Part shown: positions 1-11,285 of the stretch, one piece after another | Layout: the number at the start of each line of letters is the position of its first letter | Position numbering within the stretch: position 1 is the first letter of the stretch | NCBI RefSeq assembly: GCF_036320965.1 | Contig: NC_092286.1 | Span: forward strand, 25,758,977 to 25,822,976 | Origin: Panulirus ornatus | Taxonomy: Eukaryota > Arthropoda > Malacostraca > Decapoda > Palinuridae | Direction of reading: 5' to 3' | DNA length: 64,000 bases | The notes under the pieces: generated by a model | Told to the model about the DNA's origin: nothing | Seen by the model: the letters and a program-made list of their open reading frames with translations, nothing else | Databases searched by the model: none | Translations under genes and position numbers: made by a program

Positions 1-42
1 TTCAAAGTAATAAAAATTATCTACTAAACTTAATATACTTAC

Positions 43-312
43 GCTTTCACTTGCTCCTTCCGAGACATGCTTCTGGAGAGGGTGTGCGGTTTTGTGGTGG
101 CTGTGGTCATGGCAGAAGTGCTAGCAGATGTGGCTACAGGTACACTTTGAGAATGGGTAGGTTGAGTGAATGGGTGCTGGTGGGGCTGGGGATGGGATTG
201 TGGTTGGGCATGTTGCCGAGTGACAGCAGCCGCAGCAAGAGATGGACCAAGGGTAGACGCAGGTGCACTGACAGTCCGCTGTCCCTCCGCACGACTGGCT
301 GGCACTATCCAC
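43..312 (-). CDS. Candidate internal exon of an unidentified protein gene
   Basis: On the minus strand a pyrimidine-rich acceptor (TTTTCTGTTGCAG, ending at 313) precedes 270 bp of open frame that stops at a consensus donor GTAAGT (42 to 37). Both boundaries are phase 2, so the exon is symmetric and could be skipped without a frameshift. The encoded ~90 residues are rich in Ser, Thr, Ala, Pro, Gln and His, with His/Gln/Pro-rich middle stretches, and end in a basic segment (LSRSMSRKEQVKA). This looks like a disordered linker with a basic or phosphorylatable end. The frame reads into a stop just past the donor, which fits a splice boundary. I do not recognise the family. The rest of the gene is not visible: downstream exons lie beyond position 1 and upstream exons were not identified. 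It could still be a chance frame with good splice-like flanks. Confidence 0.5.
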
Positions 313-1156
313 CTGCAACAGAAAACCCAGTTAGAAGACACTCTTAGCATACCTGCTAAAGGTAACCACTATGCAGAGTCAAGAACACTTATCTTGTAAT
401 CTTAGCATACCTAATAGATGTAACCCCTTCGTACAAATCAATACCTTCATAAATATTATATCCAATACATAGTACCCTTTCCTGAGAAGCTTTATGCTTC
501 ACATGGGCAGGAAAAAAAGAAAAAAGAAAAAAAAAAAGCTTAAATACTCTACAAACATTTACCCTAATACTTATGCTTCATGTGGGCAGGGAAAAAGAAA
601 AATCTTAATGCAATACAAACTTTTACCTTAATACTATGGCCATCAATAATTGTTTTAGTATTTCCTGTATGTTCCCAAATACAAGTTTATAAAGTATTTT
701 GCATCATAAATGGTATCTGATGCACACTTAAAGAAAAATGAGTATGTCTAATGATTCCATGGTTCTGTTCCCTCATAATTCCACTGCCAGTTACAGTGGG
801 TGGTGTATATGCAGAAAACCTCAACACACATTCATGTAACTTAAAAAATTGATTTGTGACGAATTAAACAAAGCTTTTTCCCCAACAAATAGTCCTTCAT
901 ATCTGTTCAAATTACATACTCATTAGCACATCATATGAACCTTGTGTTCTTATCTTCCCTTACACAGAAATGTACACTCTCATTCCCTGCCATCATGCCC
1001 TAGAAAACCCCTTACCTTCAACAGGTCTTTAACTATATTCACCTATCTCACATGCAGTCTATCTCTACAATGAATATATCATACTGGGATGATGTTCCAT
1101 TTGCCTGCTGCACTGAGTTAAAGAAAAAAAGATGAAATATATAAGAATGATAGGGG
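313..1156. other. AT-rich, intron-like DNA without genes
   Basis: No convincing frame or RNA gene is seen. It contains a two-copy imperfect tandem duplication with a 79-bp offset (about 489-640, marked by ATGCTTC at 494 and 573) carrying an A-rich tract, and a weaker two-copy duplication around 345-420 marked by CTTAGCATACCT. If the exon at 43-312 is real, this is its upstream intron. Confidence 0.5.
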
Positions 1157-1375
1157 GTAGGGGAGAAAGAATACTTCCTATGTATTCCCTGTGTATCGTA
1201 GAAGGCAACTAAAAGGGAAGGGACCGGGGATCTGGAAATCCTCCCCTCTTGTTTTTAGTTTTCCTAAAGAAGGAACAGAAGAGGGGGCTAAGTGAGGCTA
1301 TTCCCTCAAAGGCTCAGTCCTCTGTTCTTAACGCTACCTCGCCAACGTGGAGAAATGGCAAATAGCATGGAAAAA
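1157..1375 (-). mobile_element. SINE-like dispersed repeat, copy 1
   Basis: About 220 bp that is the reverse complement of the two repeats at 2486-2715 and 2755-2977. Shared blocks include AGAAAGAATACTTCC at one end, GAAGGCAACTAAAAGG, a GGGG..CTGGAAATCCTCCCCT block, and CTCTGTTCTTAACGCTACCTCG at the other end. There is no coding frame. Three copies in two orientations within 2 kb indicate a dispersed non-autonomous element. The GCGAGGTAGCG block also occurs in the LINE 3' tail in this window, so the element may depend on that LINE. The family name is not known to me. Confidence 0.65.
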
Positions 1376-2485
1376 AAAATGAAATGAACAAACGTCCTTG
1401 CACAAACACAAAATCCATGAAATACTTTAAGATTTAGTGATGATCAATACAACAGCTCACAGTTTGCACTTTGGTCTATCACTGACATCCTGCATCTATA
1501 CTCTTTTAAGTGACAGCAGACAGCTCCTGCAAATGGTAACACCACAAAAGAGAAGTCACCTTACACAAGATTGTATCATCATCAGAGGATGGAAAAGGAT
1601 GCATCACCAAGAACCTTTTTAACCCAAAAGAGCCCACTTTATCCTGCTCCTACATGGAGTGCAGCCTAGAAACTGCAGGAGTCCCCTAAAAAGTGTCTTA
1701 GGGTTAAACATCTTTATTGCTGTTATCATAGTCTTCAGCATTACTGACTTCACTGTATTTGCTAACACTACAAGCACCCCTCAAATAGCTCGTTTTAGCA
1801 GCCTGAACCCTTGGACTGTCTGCAGTGTTCAACAACCATGTTTGACACCTATATGTCTGGGCTAACATTCCTTTTCCTTTTAATTCTTACAATTAATGTA
1901 TCTTCTTCAATGGGATAAGATGATCAATCCAAAATTAAAGTGATGCAAGGAGAGTAAATAATAGAACTACCATTAAAAATCATGATCCATCACATCTTCC
2001 AATTTTTCAACATTAAAAATGAAATCACCTTGGGACCATTCATCACTCAAATGCAAGATTGCTTGCTTTACCTCTCAACATTCTTCTGCTACATACATTA
2101 CTGAAAAAGCTCCCATTCTGTACATCTAACATTGTGAACTGAACAGCATCATAAACACAAGTTAACGAGGTAACTTGCATTCTGGTCCATGCATATCCCA
2201 CGATAATTCCAACTGCTTTTTATCTCACACACAGCCAAATCCATTAAAACAATAATCAAACAACCCCAGTAACAAACCACAACCTGCATGCTCTTCCACT
2301 ATTAAAGTAGTGTATGAAAGCTTTCACCCAAAATGTGATTTACCATGTGCAAGCACTGCTTACATCAGTTATAAAAAGTCATAACAGAAGCCACTTGTCT
2401 TTTTTGAAAACCATAATAATTCAAAAACTGCTAAAACTGAGCAATATGAAAATTTTTCAATATGTACATCAACATATCTTTCTTT
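1376..2485. other. AT-rich DNA without identified genes
   Basis: Two short open stretches (1437-1622 and 1659-1865, plus strand) have no recognisable domain, poor start context and no convincing splice signals. I see nothing else that can be supported. Confidence 0.45.
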
Positions 2486-2715
2486 CTTTCATACTATTCG
2501 CCATTTCCCGCGATAGTGAGGTAACGTTAAGAACAGAGGACTGGGCCTTTGAGGGAATATCCTCACCTGGCCCCCTTCTCAGTTCCTTCTTTTGGAAAGA
2601 AAAAGAAAAAAAAAGAAAGAAAGAGAGGGGAGGATTTCCAGCCCCCCGCTCCCTTCCCTTTTAGTCGCCTTCTACGACACACAGGGAATATGTGGGAAGT
2701 ATTCTTTCTCCCCTA
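2486..2715 (+). mobile_element. SINE-like dispersed repeat, copy 2
   Basis: It begins near CGCCATTTCCCGCG, passes through GAGGTAACGTTAAGAACAG, a GAGGGAATATCCTCACCTG block and an A-rich linker, and ends at GAAGTATTCTTTCTCCCC followed by (TA)n. It is a near-duplicate of the element that follows at 2755 and the inverse of copy 1. It has no coding capacity. Confidence 0.7.
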
Positions 2716-2746
<31 letters not shown>

Positions 2747-2754
2747 TTTCTTTT

Positions 2755-2974
2755 TTCATACTATTTGCCATTTCCCGCGTTAGCGAGGTAGCGTTAAGAA
2801 CAGAGAACTGGGCCTTAGAGGGAATATCCTCACCTGACCCCCTTCTCTGTTCCTTCTTTTGGAAAATTAAAAAAAAACAAGAAAGGGGAGGATTTCCAGC
2901 CACCCGCTCCCTCCCCTTTTAGTCGCCTTCTACGACACACAGGGAATATGTGGGAAGTATTCTTTCTCCCCTAT

Positions 2975-2977
<3 letters not shown>
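2755..2977 (+). mobile_element. SINE-like dispersed repeat, copy 3
   Basis: Same architecture and orientation as the copy at 2486-2715, with a (TA)n-T tract between them. The pair could be a local duplication or two insertions into TA-rich DNA. It again ends in GAAGTATTCTTTCTCCCC followed by a long (TA)n tract. Confidence 0.7.

Positions 2978-2978
<1 letters not shown>

Positions 2979-3039
<61 letters not shown>
2979..3039. repeat. (TA)n microsatellite
   Basis: An almost pure TA dinucleotide run of about 60 bp separates the SINE-like copy from a LINE tail. TA tracts adjoin several mobile-element ends in this window. Confidence 0.95.
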
Positions 3040-3042
<3 letters not shown>

Positions 3043-3208
3043 TTATTTATTTATTATTTATTTATTCTGTTTTGCCTCTGTCCCCCACGCCAGCGCAAGG
3101 AAACTGACGAAAGAACGGCCCAACCCACCCACACACACATGTACACACATACACATCCACACATGCAAACACACACACCTATACATCTCAATGCATACAC
3201 ATTATTTT
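3040..3208 (-). mobile_element. LINE 3' tail fragment
   Basis: On the minus strand this reads from a CA-rich segment through GGGTTGGGCCGTTCTTTCG and the GCGC..GGCG block into an (AATAA)-type tail at the low-coordinate end. The same order occurs at the end of the LINE immediately next to it (3209 onward) and at 5442-5751. It is a short, heavily 5'-truncated insertion, tail to tail with the next copy. Confidence 0.65.
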
Positions 3209-4540
3209 ATTCATTATACTTTGTCGCTGTCTCCCGCGTTTGCGAGGTAGCGCAAGGAAACAGACGAAAGAAATGGCCCAACCCCCCCCATACACATGTA
3301 TATACATACGTCCACACACGCAAATATACACACCTACACAGCTTTCCATGGTTTACCCCAGACGCTTCACATGCCTTGATTCAATCCACTGACAGCACGT
3401 CAACCCCGGTATACCACATCGCTCCAATTCACTCTATTCCTTGCCCTCCTTTCACCCTCCTGCATGTTCAGGCCCCGATCACACAAAATCTTTTTCACTC
3501 CATCTTTCCACCTCCAATTTGGTCTCCCTCTTCTCCTCGTTCCCTCCACCTCCGACACATATATCCTCTTGGTCAATCTTTCCTCACTCATTCTCTCCAT
3601 GTGCCCAAACCACTTCAAAACACCCTCTTCTGCTCTCTCAACCACGCTCTTTTTATTTCCACACATCTCTCTTACCCTTACGTTACTCACTCGATCAAAC
3701 CACCTCACACCACACATTGTCCTCAAACATCTCATTTCCAGCACATCCATCCTCCTGCGCACAACTCTATCCATAGCCCACGCCTCGCAACCATACAACA
3801 TTGTTGGAACCACTATTCCTTCAAACATACCCATTTTTGCTTTCCGAGATAATGTTCTCGACTTCCACACATTCTTCAAGGCCCCCAGAATTTTCGCCCC
3901 CTCCCCCACCCTATGATCCACTTCCGCTTCCATGGTTCCATCCGCTGCCAGATCCACTCCCAGATATCTAAAACACTTCACTTCCTCCAGTTTTTCTCCA
4001 TTCAAACTCACCTCCCAATTGACTTGACCCTCAACCCTACTGTACCTAATAACCTTGCTCTTATTCACATTTACTCTTAACTTTCTTCTTCCACACACTT
4101 TACCAAACTCAGTCACCAGCTTCTGCAGTTTCTCACATGAATCAGCCACCAGCACTGTATCATCAGCGAACAACAACTGACTCACTTCCCAAGCTCTCTC
4201 ATCCCCAACAGACTTCATACTTGCCCCTCTTTCCAAAACTCTTGCATTTACCTCCCTAACAACCCCATCCATAAACAAATTAAACAACCATGGAGACATC
4301 ACACACCCCTGCCGCAAACCTACATTCACTGAGAACCAATCACTTTCCTCTCTTCCTACACGTACACATGCCTTACATCCTCGATAAAAACTTTTCACTG
4401 CTTCTAACAACTTTCCTCCCACACCATATATTCTTAATACCTTCCACAGAGCATCTCTATCAACTCTATCATATGCCTTCTCCAGATCCATAAATGCTAC
4501 ATACAAATCCATTTGCTTTTCTAAGTATTTCTCACATACA
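3209..4540 (-). mobile_element. 5'-truncated non-LTR retrotransposon (LINE) with RT domain
   Basis: A minus-strand LINE copy keeps a reverse-transcriptase frame (3400-4540) and a short 3' UTR (3209-3399) ending in the GCGAGGTAGCGCAAGG block and an AT-rich tail. The 5' end breaks off at about 4540 inside a TA/CA microsatellite, so the apurinic-type endonuclease half is missing. That is the usual product of incomplete target-primed reverse transcription. Clade is probably RTE-like, judged from the RT and the C-terminal RWFGH..RM and GRPN.RWKDG motifs. The uninterrupted frame suggests fairly recent insertion. Confidence 0.9.
3400..4540 (-). pseudogene. LINE reverse transcriptase, N-terminally truncated ORF2-like protein
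   Basis: About 380 residues are open with no internal stop; the apparent first ~13 residues come from the flanking TA/CA repeat. RT motifs run in order: FMDLEKAYDRVD (about residues 28-39, motif A Asp), GLRQGCVMSPWLF (86-98, motif B), LLFADD (134-139, motif C catalytic Asp pair), LRVNVNKSKV (166-175), FRYLG, then LYGCEAWAM near residue 260 and a thumb/C-terminal region with KWFGHMERM and GRPNWRWKDG. The enzyme would copy element RNA at a nicked target. Without the endonuclease domain this copy cannot act alone. It is called a pseudogene because of the truncation, not because of lesions. Confidence 0.9.
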
Positions 4541-4562
4541 CATATATATATATATACACAAA

Positions 4563-5441
4563 TATCTATTAACACATATCTAACTTCACACCTGTTTCTT
4601 TGACTTAATGTTTGAGATAATGAAACCTAGTACATTCATTAGAGTATGTTTGGTAAAGAGAAAGAATCTTGTATAGAATGGTTATCCTGCATTATCCATA
4701 CACAAAGGAGGGATTTGTCTTACAAAACATTCTGTTGCCAAAAATCTGCATCCCTTTTATATTTCTTTTATCTTTACAATAAATCAGACCCTAAGCATGG
4801 CTGATTTTTTATAGTTTACAAAAGAAATAGTGACTGTCAAGTATAAAGTCATATGGCAACAAAATAAATACACTGCTAGAGCTCACTCAGAAGTGGTGTT
4901 GAATCCTATGCTACATGAGCTCTGTCCATGAGGCACATTGAGTCGATAAGACTCCAGTTTTCCTTCGTGTGGTTAACAAGAAAGAAAGGAGAGACTCTAA
5001 GGATATCACCAATACTCTAACACACTGATGTTTCATCATCCAGAAGTTGCATCACATATTTGCATATCAAGCAACATATCTGACCGGGCATACAGCACTT
5101 GCAGCTACATACGAAAGTGGTGGACACAGACTCTTATATTTTATGACACTAGTGCTGCCAACATAGACCAAATTATTATGAAAACCAACATGGTTAGGAG
5201 CAATAAACCAATCCCAAAACAGTGAAGTACAAGTAAAATCTGGACTGAGAGCTTGGCAAGCCCTAGATACAGGAGTAGCTTAACAAAACAACACTGCCCT
5301 GTTGCACTGTATAAAAGTGAATACAATTTTCGAAAATGCAGAGGATTTGCTGGATAAGCGTATGCCTCTCTAATTCTGCCCAGGTGGTTCTTGCTTGCAA
5401 CCTTGTCCAGTGGCTCATATAATTCTAGACTGTAGGTTAAA
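4563..5441. other. Unique AT-rich DNA without identified genes
   Basis: No frame longer than about 65 codons has coding character. No splice-flanked exon or repeat family was recognised. Confidence 0.4.
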
Positions 5442-5790
5442 TATTATTTATTTATTTTGCTTTGTCGCTGTCTCCTGCGTTTGCGAGGTAGCGCAAGGAA
5501 ACAGACAAAAGAAAATGGCCCAATCCACCCCCATACACATGTATATACATACATGTCCAAACACGCAAATATAAATACCTATACATCTCAATGTACACAT
5601 ATATATACACACACAGACATGTACATATATACACATGTAAATAATTCATACTGTCTGCCCTTATTTATTCCCATCGCCACCTCGCCACACATGGAATAAC
5701 ATCCCCTCCCCCCTCATGTGTGCGAGGTAGCGCTAGGAAAAGACAACAAAGGCATGACAGCTAGAGACTGAGTGTGAACGAATGCAGGTT
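5442..5790 (-). mobile_element. LINE 3' UTR copy with an inverted 5' end
   Basis: From 5442 to about 5751 the minus strand matches the LINE 3' UTR and its TAAATA tail (compare 3209-3350 and 19700-19960). From about 5752 the block ATGACAGCTAGAGACTG appears on the plus strand, opposite to the orientation expected from the plus-strand copy at 19566, where ATGACAGCT lies in the sense direction. This looks like a 5' inversion made by twin priming. No coding part is retained. Confidence 0.7.
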
Positions 5791-7014
5791 AAAATCTAAT
5801 GATAATATTTTGGTCTCAGGTTGCCTTTGTGATGCTAACATTAACAACTATATTACTAATTTGAAAATACTGCATTCCTGATATTGGATTCCAGCAACCC
5901 TTATTTTCCTAAATATGAGACCACTCAAAAGGACAAACAAGTACAAGAAACTTCTGATTGTATGGAAGAAAACTCTCATTGAAGTCTTTCATGAACCACA
6001 CAATGCTAACTGCATCATGTAGCTTCACCACCTAAGTGGCCCTTGCTGAACCCAAGTGTTCTATGTAATTCTGATCTGCTATCATTTCTTTCACCCAAAT
6101 TATCATGTAATTCTGATCTACTATCATTCCTTTCCCCCAAACTATAATGTAATTCTGATCTACTGTCATTCCTTTCCCTCAAACTACTAACAACAATATA
6201 ATTTTGAAACTTTTCATCATCAAAACTGAATTCTAGTTCACTTTATGAAATTAATTCATATGAAGATCAACCTACACAAGTGATACAATATTAACTTAAA
6301 ATGATATACCAAAGGTATCAACGAGTCAGAAAATATGAAAGTCAGAGAGATAAATGGCACAGAACGAACAGATATAACATCAGTTCAGACTCACTACTAC
6401 TGTATTCTTGGCCTGTTTCACAAATGCATTTCACCAACAAAACTTTAAAAAGACGAGGCTTTCACAAACATTAAGCTGCAAGTTACCATATGTGAAATGT
6501 AATATACATAACTTTGGTTTCTTAAAAAACTAATTATAACCTTTTAGAGCAGGTATAAGATGCCACATAATGTTGTATGCATTCTGATTTGTATAAGCTT
6601 CTGACAATTCATATTCTAAAAATACAATAATAAAAAATAAAGTACTTATTTTGTGAGCACACTTCTGAAGCACAAGAAGAATACGTGAACTGTATTTGTG
6701 AAGTGCCAGGGCAGTGCAACTGTAATGGTCCAAGAGTGTCATATGATCAAAGGGAGATAACATATCTAATGGCTTGATAAGAGAGATAAGTTAATGTGAA
6801 ATGAAGTGATAACAACACACCTCTGCCCCAAGGTATGTGAAAATGGTATCATTTCTTTTATACATAATTACTTAAGTTATAATTTAGCCAGGAAGCATTA
6901 GGAACACATGCATACAAACATTCTCAAACACATATAATGCACTGAAACCAGTGCTTACCATCAATAGTTAAGCCCAACAGACTAATTCCATCATTTACTT
7001 CTTCACATGCATTG
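5791..7014. other. AT-rich DNA without genes
   Basis: Apart from the small 42-bp repeat listed separately, I see no coding or RNA signal. One minus-strand open stretch (6530-6763) has no recognisable domain and lacks splice support. Confidence 0.4.
6063..6187. repeat. Three-copy 42-bp tandem repeat
   Basis: The start ATGTAATTCTGATCT occurs at 6063, 6105 and 6147, giving a strict 42-bp period with a few substitutions. It is an isolated, short tandem repeat in unique DNA. Confidence 0.85.
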
Positions 7015-7995
7015 GTTCAGCCACTGACAGTATTCATCCCTAAAGTATCACGTCAATCCCATTCATTCAAAGTTCTGGCTCTGATATATACAAAGGTCTC
7101 CTTCTCTCCATCCTTCCATCTTGTTGGTCTCCTCCCCCCACCTTGCTCCCTAAACTCCTGAAACACAGATCCTCTTAATCAGTCTATTTTCGCGCATTCT
7201 TTCCATACATATGAAACATTTCAGCACATTCTGGTTAGCCCTCTTTATTGGACTGCACATGCACAGTTGTTCTTTACATGATCAACCTGCCTCAAAACAT
7301 CTCATCCTCAGGCATTCAATCTGTAAAACAACCTTCCTCCTCCTTTCCTTTGCATTCAACAACAGAGTCACATCCGAACAACACTGTCAGAAGTACAATA
7401 CCCTTAAACACAAATTTTTACCCTTGAAAACAATAACCTCTCCTTAAAATCACTGCATCCATGACCTCAAACCCCTTACACCCTAGGACTCACTTCTGCC
7501 TTCATTGTTCCATCTGCATCTAAGTGAACTCCTACCTACTTAAAGAATTCCACTTTCTCCAGGTCTCCTCCACATTAAAATCTAAATTCAGACCAACCCG
7601 CTGAATCTCATCACTTTCCTTTCATTCCCACCTACTATTACATTTCTCATTTCACACACCTTTCCAAATCCTCCCATTATCTGGTGGAGTTTCCCACCAG
7701 AGACAAGTCATCAACAAACAGCAATGCAAGGGATCTTACTCTCATGCTCCTAACCTCCAACATACTGCATGCCCATTTCTCACTTTAGTACCTCCACATT
7801 CACCTCTCTCATCACTCCATATGTGAGTAGACTAAACATCTATGGTGATATTATACATTTCTGATATATAACCACCTTCTCTGGGAACCAGTCACTCTTC
7901 TCCCTTCCCACTTGCACTCCTAAATGCATTTGGCAAACCTCCATTTACCCCATATATTCATAATACTTTCTACAAGGCCTCTCTTGTTAGCCCAG
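7015..7995 (-). pseudogene. Old, degenerate LINE reverse-transcriptase copy
   Basis: The plus strand is recognisably colinear with the antisense of the LINE at 3400-4380. Examples are the TTCCATCTTGTTGGTCTCC segment (7125 region), CATCTCATCCTCAGGCATTCA (7297), CTTCATTGTTCCATCTGCATC (7500) and GGGAACCAGTCACTCTTCTCCC (7880). It spans the C-terminal domain back to just upstream of RT motif B. Many substitutions, indels and stops are present, so it is a much older insertion of the same or a sister family. Confidence 0.75.
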
Positions 7996-9425
7996 TGCTT
8001 ATTGTCATCAGTTATAATACTTCTCACATGACACCAAATGAAAATAACAACAGATGTACATCTCTCAAAACCATAGTGACACTGTCATAAATATTTTTGA
8101 ATTTGTATCTTTCTTATATTTATCCCTTAATTCCACAGAATAGACTTAAAAATGGATAAGGCTTTGTTATACTTGCACAAGATATGCCATGAAAAGTTCT
8201 GAAATGGCAGCAATCAGAAAATGAAATATACGGTTTTCATTCCACCACAACCAATGACTTACAAAAGAAGATAAAGGAACATCAATCCTCCCTCAGTGTT
8301 ACTATAGTCATTACATTTAGATCTATATATGCTTATCATCATCATCACCATTATCAATCATACTATTAGTACCAGCAGCATAGCTGAGCATATGTAATAC
8401 TCACATATGGGTATAGTTTATTCTTTGTCGAAATTCTGGTGTTTTGTCTTTAAAGTGTCTTGAAAATCACTATTCCAGTGACAACTATCCACACATACAT
8501 CACTGTATCAAATTTTGCCATACACAGTGAGCTTTGAGAGTAAATTTTAAGAAAAACACATCAGTTTTAGGATTTCAGAAAAATAATCCATGTGACCATG
8601 CGATATAACTATATACTGTAAACTTGAGGGCCAGATGAAACAGAGCATGCGCTACCTCATCTTTTTTTCTTACAATTATCCTCACTATCAGTAGATTATG
8701 AATTGCTAGGGTTCATAACTGTCTGAACTACACATCCTATGTTTATAGTGCATTACCGTAAAAGGTATAAGGTAAGATTTCCTTGCAACTTTCAAAGATA
8801 TAAGCACATTATTGCATGCTTATTCAGTTTGTGATCAAGATATGGTGCTAGTTTTGGTGAAGAATGTGTTGGTGGTAATTCCAATGTTAGCTCAGTATTT
8901 CCAGTTTTAATGAAGGGAATGCTGGTGGTTGGGAAGCTGCTAGTAGTGCTAGTTTTGACAGAAATGGAAATTTTGTTGTCACTAATTGTGCTTGTAATTG
9001 TGATACTAAGCAGGGTATACAAATGGACTTTGAAACTTACAGGTGCTTAAACACATTTCTACAGAGGTCTGTGCAATTCAGTATACTATATCATTTACTT
9101 TCTCGTACAAGCAACACACCAAAAAAGTCAACAAGCATACGACGAGGCAAATCACATACATCCATACCAGACTTGGGACAGGGTTACATCCCTGGACAAC
9201 CCATGAAAAGTAGAAACAATGTAAATCAAGCAAGCAAGACCCATATTACGAGGGAGGGTTCTATTCCCAAGCAATTTTCTTCAATTAACCATTATGGATG
9301 GGCTGCACCTGAAACAGCGTACAACCCATATCCCATACTTTGTTGTGGTGTAATTTAGAGGGTATTCAATGCTGCCAGATTGAAAAGCAACGAGAATTAC
9401 TAGAAGATACAAAGAGGCATATTCG
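7996..9425. other. AT-rich DNA without firm genes
   Basis: A minus-strand open stretch at 8792-9022 is Ser/Thr-rich and superficially exon-like, but it lacks a good acceptor and donor. A plus-strand frame at 9023-9358 shows no domain. Nothing here can be supported as a gene. Confidence 0.4.
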
Positions 9426-9507
9426 GGCTGTCTATATCACCCAGTGAATCATCTCATAAAGTAGTTGTTGGCCTATGGCAGGTAATAAAGATGAAATTCA
9501 ACCCTTA

Positions 9508-9542
<35 letters not shown>

Positions 9543-10025
9543 TGGCGATGAGTGTTTGACGTGCTTCTGGAGTGAAATTAGATGAAGTAACAGTTTACTG
9601 GGAGGAAGGGGAAACTGTACTAGATTTTTCCATATCACCCCGTGAATCATCTGGTTCATCAGCAGTTGTCATATTACAAACAACGGGAATGAAATTTCAG
9701 TAAGAATTACCAAAAAATTGTTGGTGACGTGGGGGCAACATGGTCATGGAAAGGGAGAGAATGGAATGAAGTTTACTCGGAGGAAGAGGGAGGTGCACAA
9801 GGTTAGCTTAAGTCATCCCCTGAATTATCTGATTTGGCAACTGCTGTCACATAAATAATGTACATTAGATTTAATGACTAATCCACAAAACTGGTACTGA
9901 AGTTGTCGGATGTGCTGCAATAGCAGGATGGCATGGAATTATTCGTTGTCTTTTGTCACCCCAAGAATGACTAGATTCAACACCTATGGCTAAACCAAAA
10001 GAAATTCAGACTTTACAAAGCCTTT
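9426..10025. repeat. Diverged tandem repeat of about 150-200 bp, four copies
   Basis: A conserved block resembling TATCACCC.GTGAATCATCT followed by a CAGTTGTCAT-like block recurs near 9433, 9631, 9810 and 9955, with loosely similar flanks including GAAATTCA. Spacing shrinks from about 200 to 145 bp and the copies are strongly diverged, so this is an old tandem array. A run of 31 A lies in the first copy (9510-9540). Confidence 0.5.
9510..9540. repeat. Poly-A tract
   Basis: Thirty-one consecutive A bases. It could be the tail of a retrotransposed sequence ending here, but no recognisable element precedes it. Confidence 0.9.
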
Positions 10026-10760
10026 CATAACAGCTCCAGGATGTTTTGAACGAAACATTAAGGACTTTCATTCCAGTTCTGGGGCCTAACAATGTTCATT
10101 AACTTGAAACTTTGACGAAATGTTTTTTCTTTGCTAATAAACATCCTGAATGATATTCTTCACACTATAACCCAGTCTTATGTACATTATCACATCTTCC
10201 GGTATGTTACGTCTTTCTGCTATAATTTTCCCTACATATTCACATGAAAAAAAAACTGTTAAAAGTGATGTATGTAATGAGAGGAGATGTTGGAACATAA
10301 ATTACTGTTTAACGATAAAACCTTAATACGGGCAGGTGGGACGTGAGCAGCCAGTGGTGGGCTATGACACGACTAATATTGATCTACGTCATAATTAGCA
10401 TAGACGCAAGTACCTTACAATATGTCTTACCATCAATAGAAGAAATTGATCCAATATTAAGGTAATAAAGAATGAGTCGCACACTTGGCTATATCTTCAA
10501 CCTAAAACATTATAATCCTATATTATATAATCTATATATCTTGAACCAGCACACTAATCCTATATCATATAATCTATATATGTTTAACCAGCACACTAAT
10601 CCTATATTCTATAATCTCACTGTACATTGTCCCTTATCTTCACTATATGGTATATAGCACCTGGTGTTGGTGTACACCAGGAGTGAAGCATCATGTTACT
10701 GGCTGGTGGCGGACACACCGCCAGTCCTCACTTAATTATAACCAATATAGCAGTTATGTA
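10026..10760. other. AT-rich DNA with a small 42-bp tandem repeat
   Basis: AATCCTATAT recurs at 10514, 10556 and 10598, a 42-bp period through about 10625, separated by CAGCACACT. The rest of the interval has no gene-like content. Confidence 0.6.
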
Positions 10761-10883
10761 CTGACTCGCCGTCACCCACGTCGGCGAGGTAGCGCTAGGA
10801 CACACACCCACCCCAGACACCAGACCAGCCCCACCACCCTATATATAAACACAGCCACACACGACTATATACACCTACCTATC

Positions 10884-11057
10884 CATGATTCCACGTGGGG
10901 TAATGAAGCAGATTAAGTTGCCAAGTGCTTTTTCATGTCATAATCACATTATCATCATCATCAGGGGAGACACAAGAGAGAAATATAACAGTCACTTGAT
11001 AAGACACGGAGCTACGACCCAGCCTGGCACAACGAGCCTATCATATATATACATATA

Positions 11058-11122
<65 letters not shown>

Positions 11123-11155
11123 CGAAAAGACGTAGGTAGGGCGACATGTGGTCAA
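10884..11155 (-). mobile_element. Dispersed repeat with hammerhead-like core, copy 1 (interrupted by TA tract)
   Basis: The plus strand shares TGATTCCACGTGGGGTA, AAGTTGCCAAGTGC, TCATGTCATAATCACAT and GGGGAGACACAAGAGAG with the copy at 33919-34075. On the minus strand CTGATGA (10964 to 10958) is followed by a hairpin (ATAAT/ATTAT arms) and GAAA (10934 to 10931), the order of a hammerhead ribozyme core, but the outer stems pair poorly. A (TA)n tract at 11040-11119 splits the repeat, and GACGAAAAGACGTAGG continues after it. Hammerhead motifs are known in Penelope-like elements, and a Penelope-like RT remnant lies just downstream. Confidence 0.55.
11064..11119. repeat. (TA)n microsatellite
   Basis: A nearly pure TA run inside the dispersed repeat. 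It separates the ends of what looks like one element. Confidence 0.95.
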
Positions 11156-11285
11156 CATGGGAGTGTCCAGCAGAGACAACGAGCTTATCCTAAACTTATC
11201 TTAATCATCAACCATCAGTTATTTTCTTTATTTCAATAAAGAAGTAAAGTGGTGGTGGAAAGGTAATGGTTCTCTTTATCAAAAT

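Noticed and set aside
51..347. 98-codon plus-strand frame opposite the candidate exon
   Set aside because: It is the complement of the minus-strand exon. Only the minus strand has an acceptor and donor at the frame edges.
8792..9022. Ser/Thr-rich minus-strand frame as an exon
   Set aside because: The upstream AG has a poor pyrimidine tract and no donor follows the open stretch. The nearby GTAAGT at 9,040-9,035 lies on the wrong side for this frame, and the sequence before it is full of stops.
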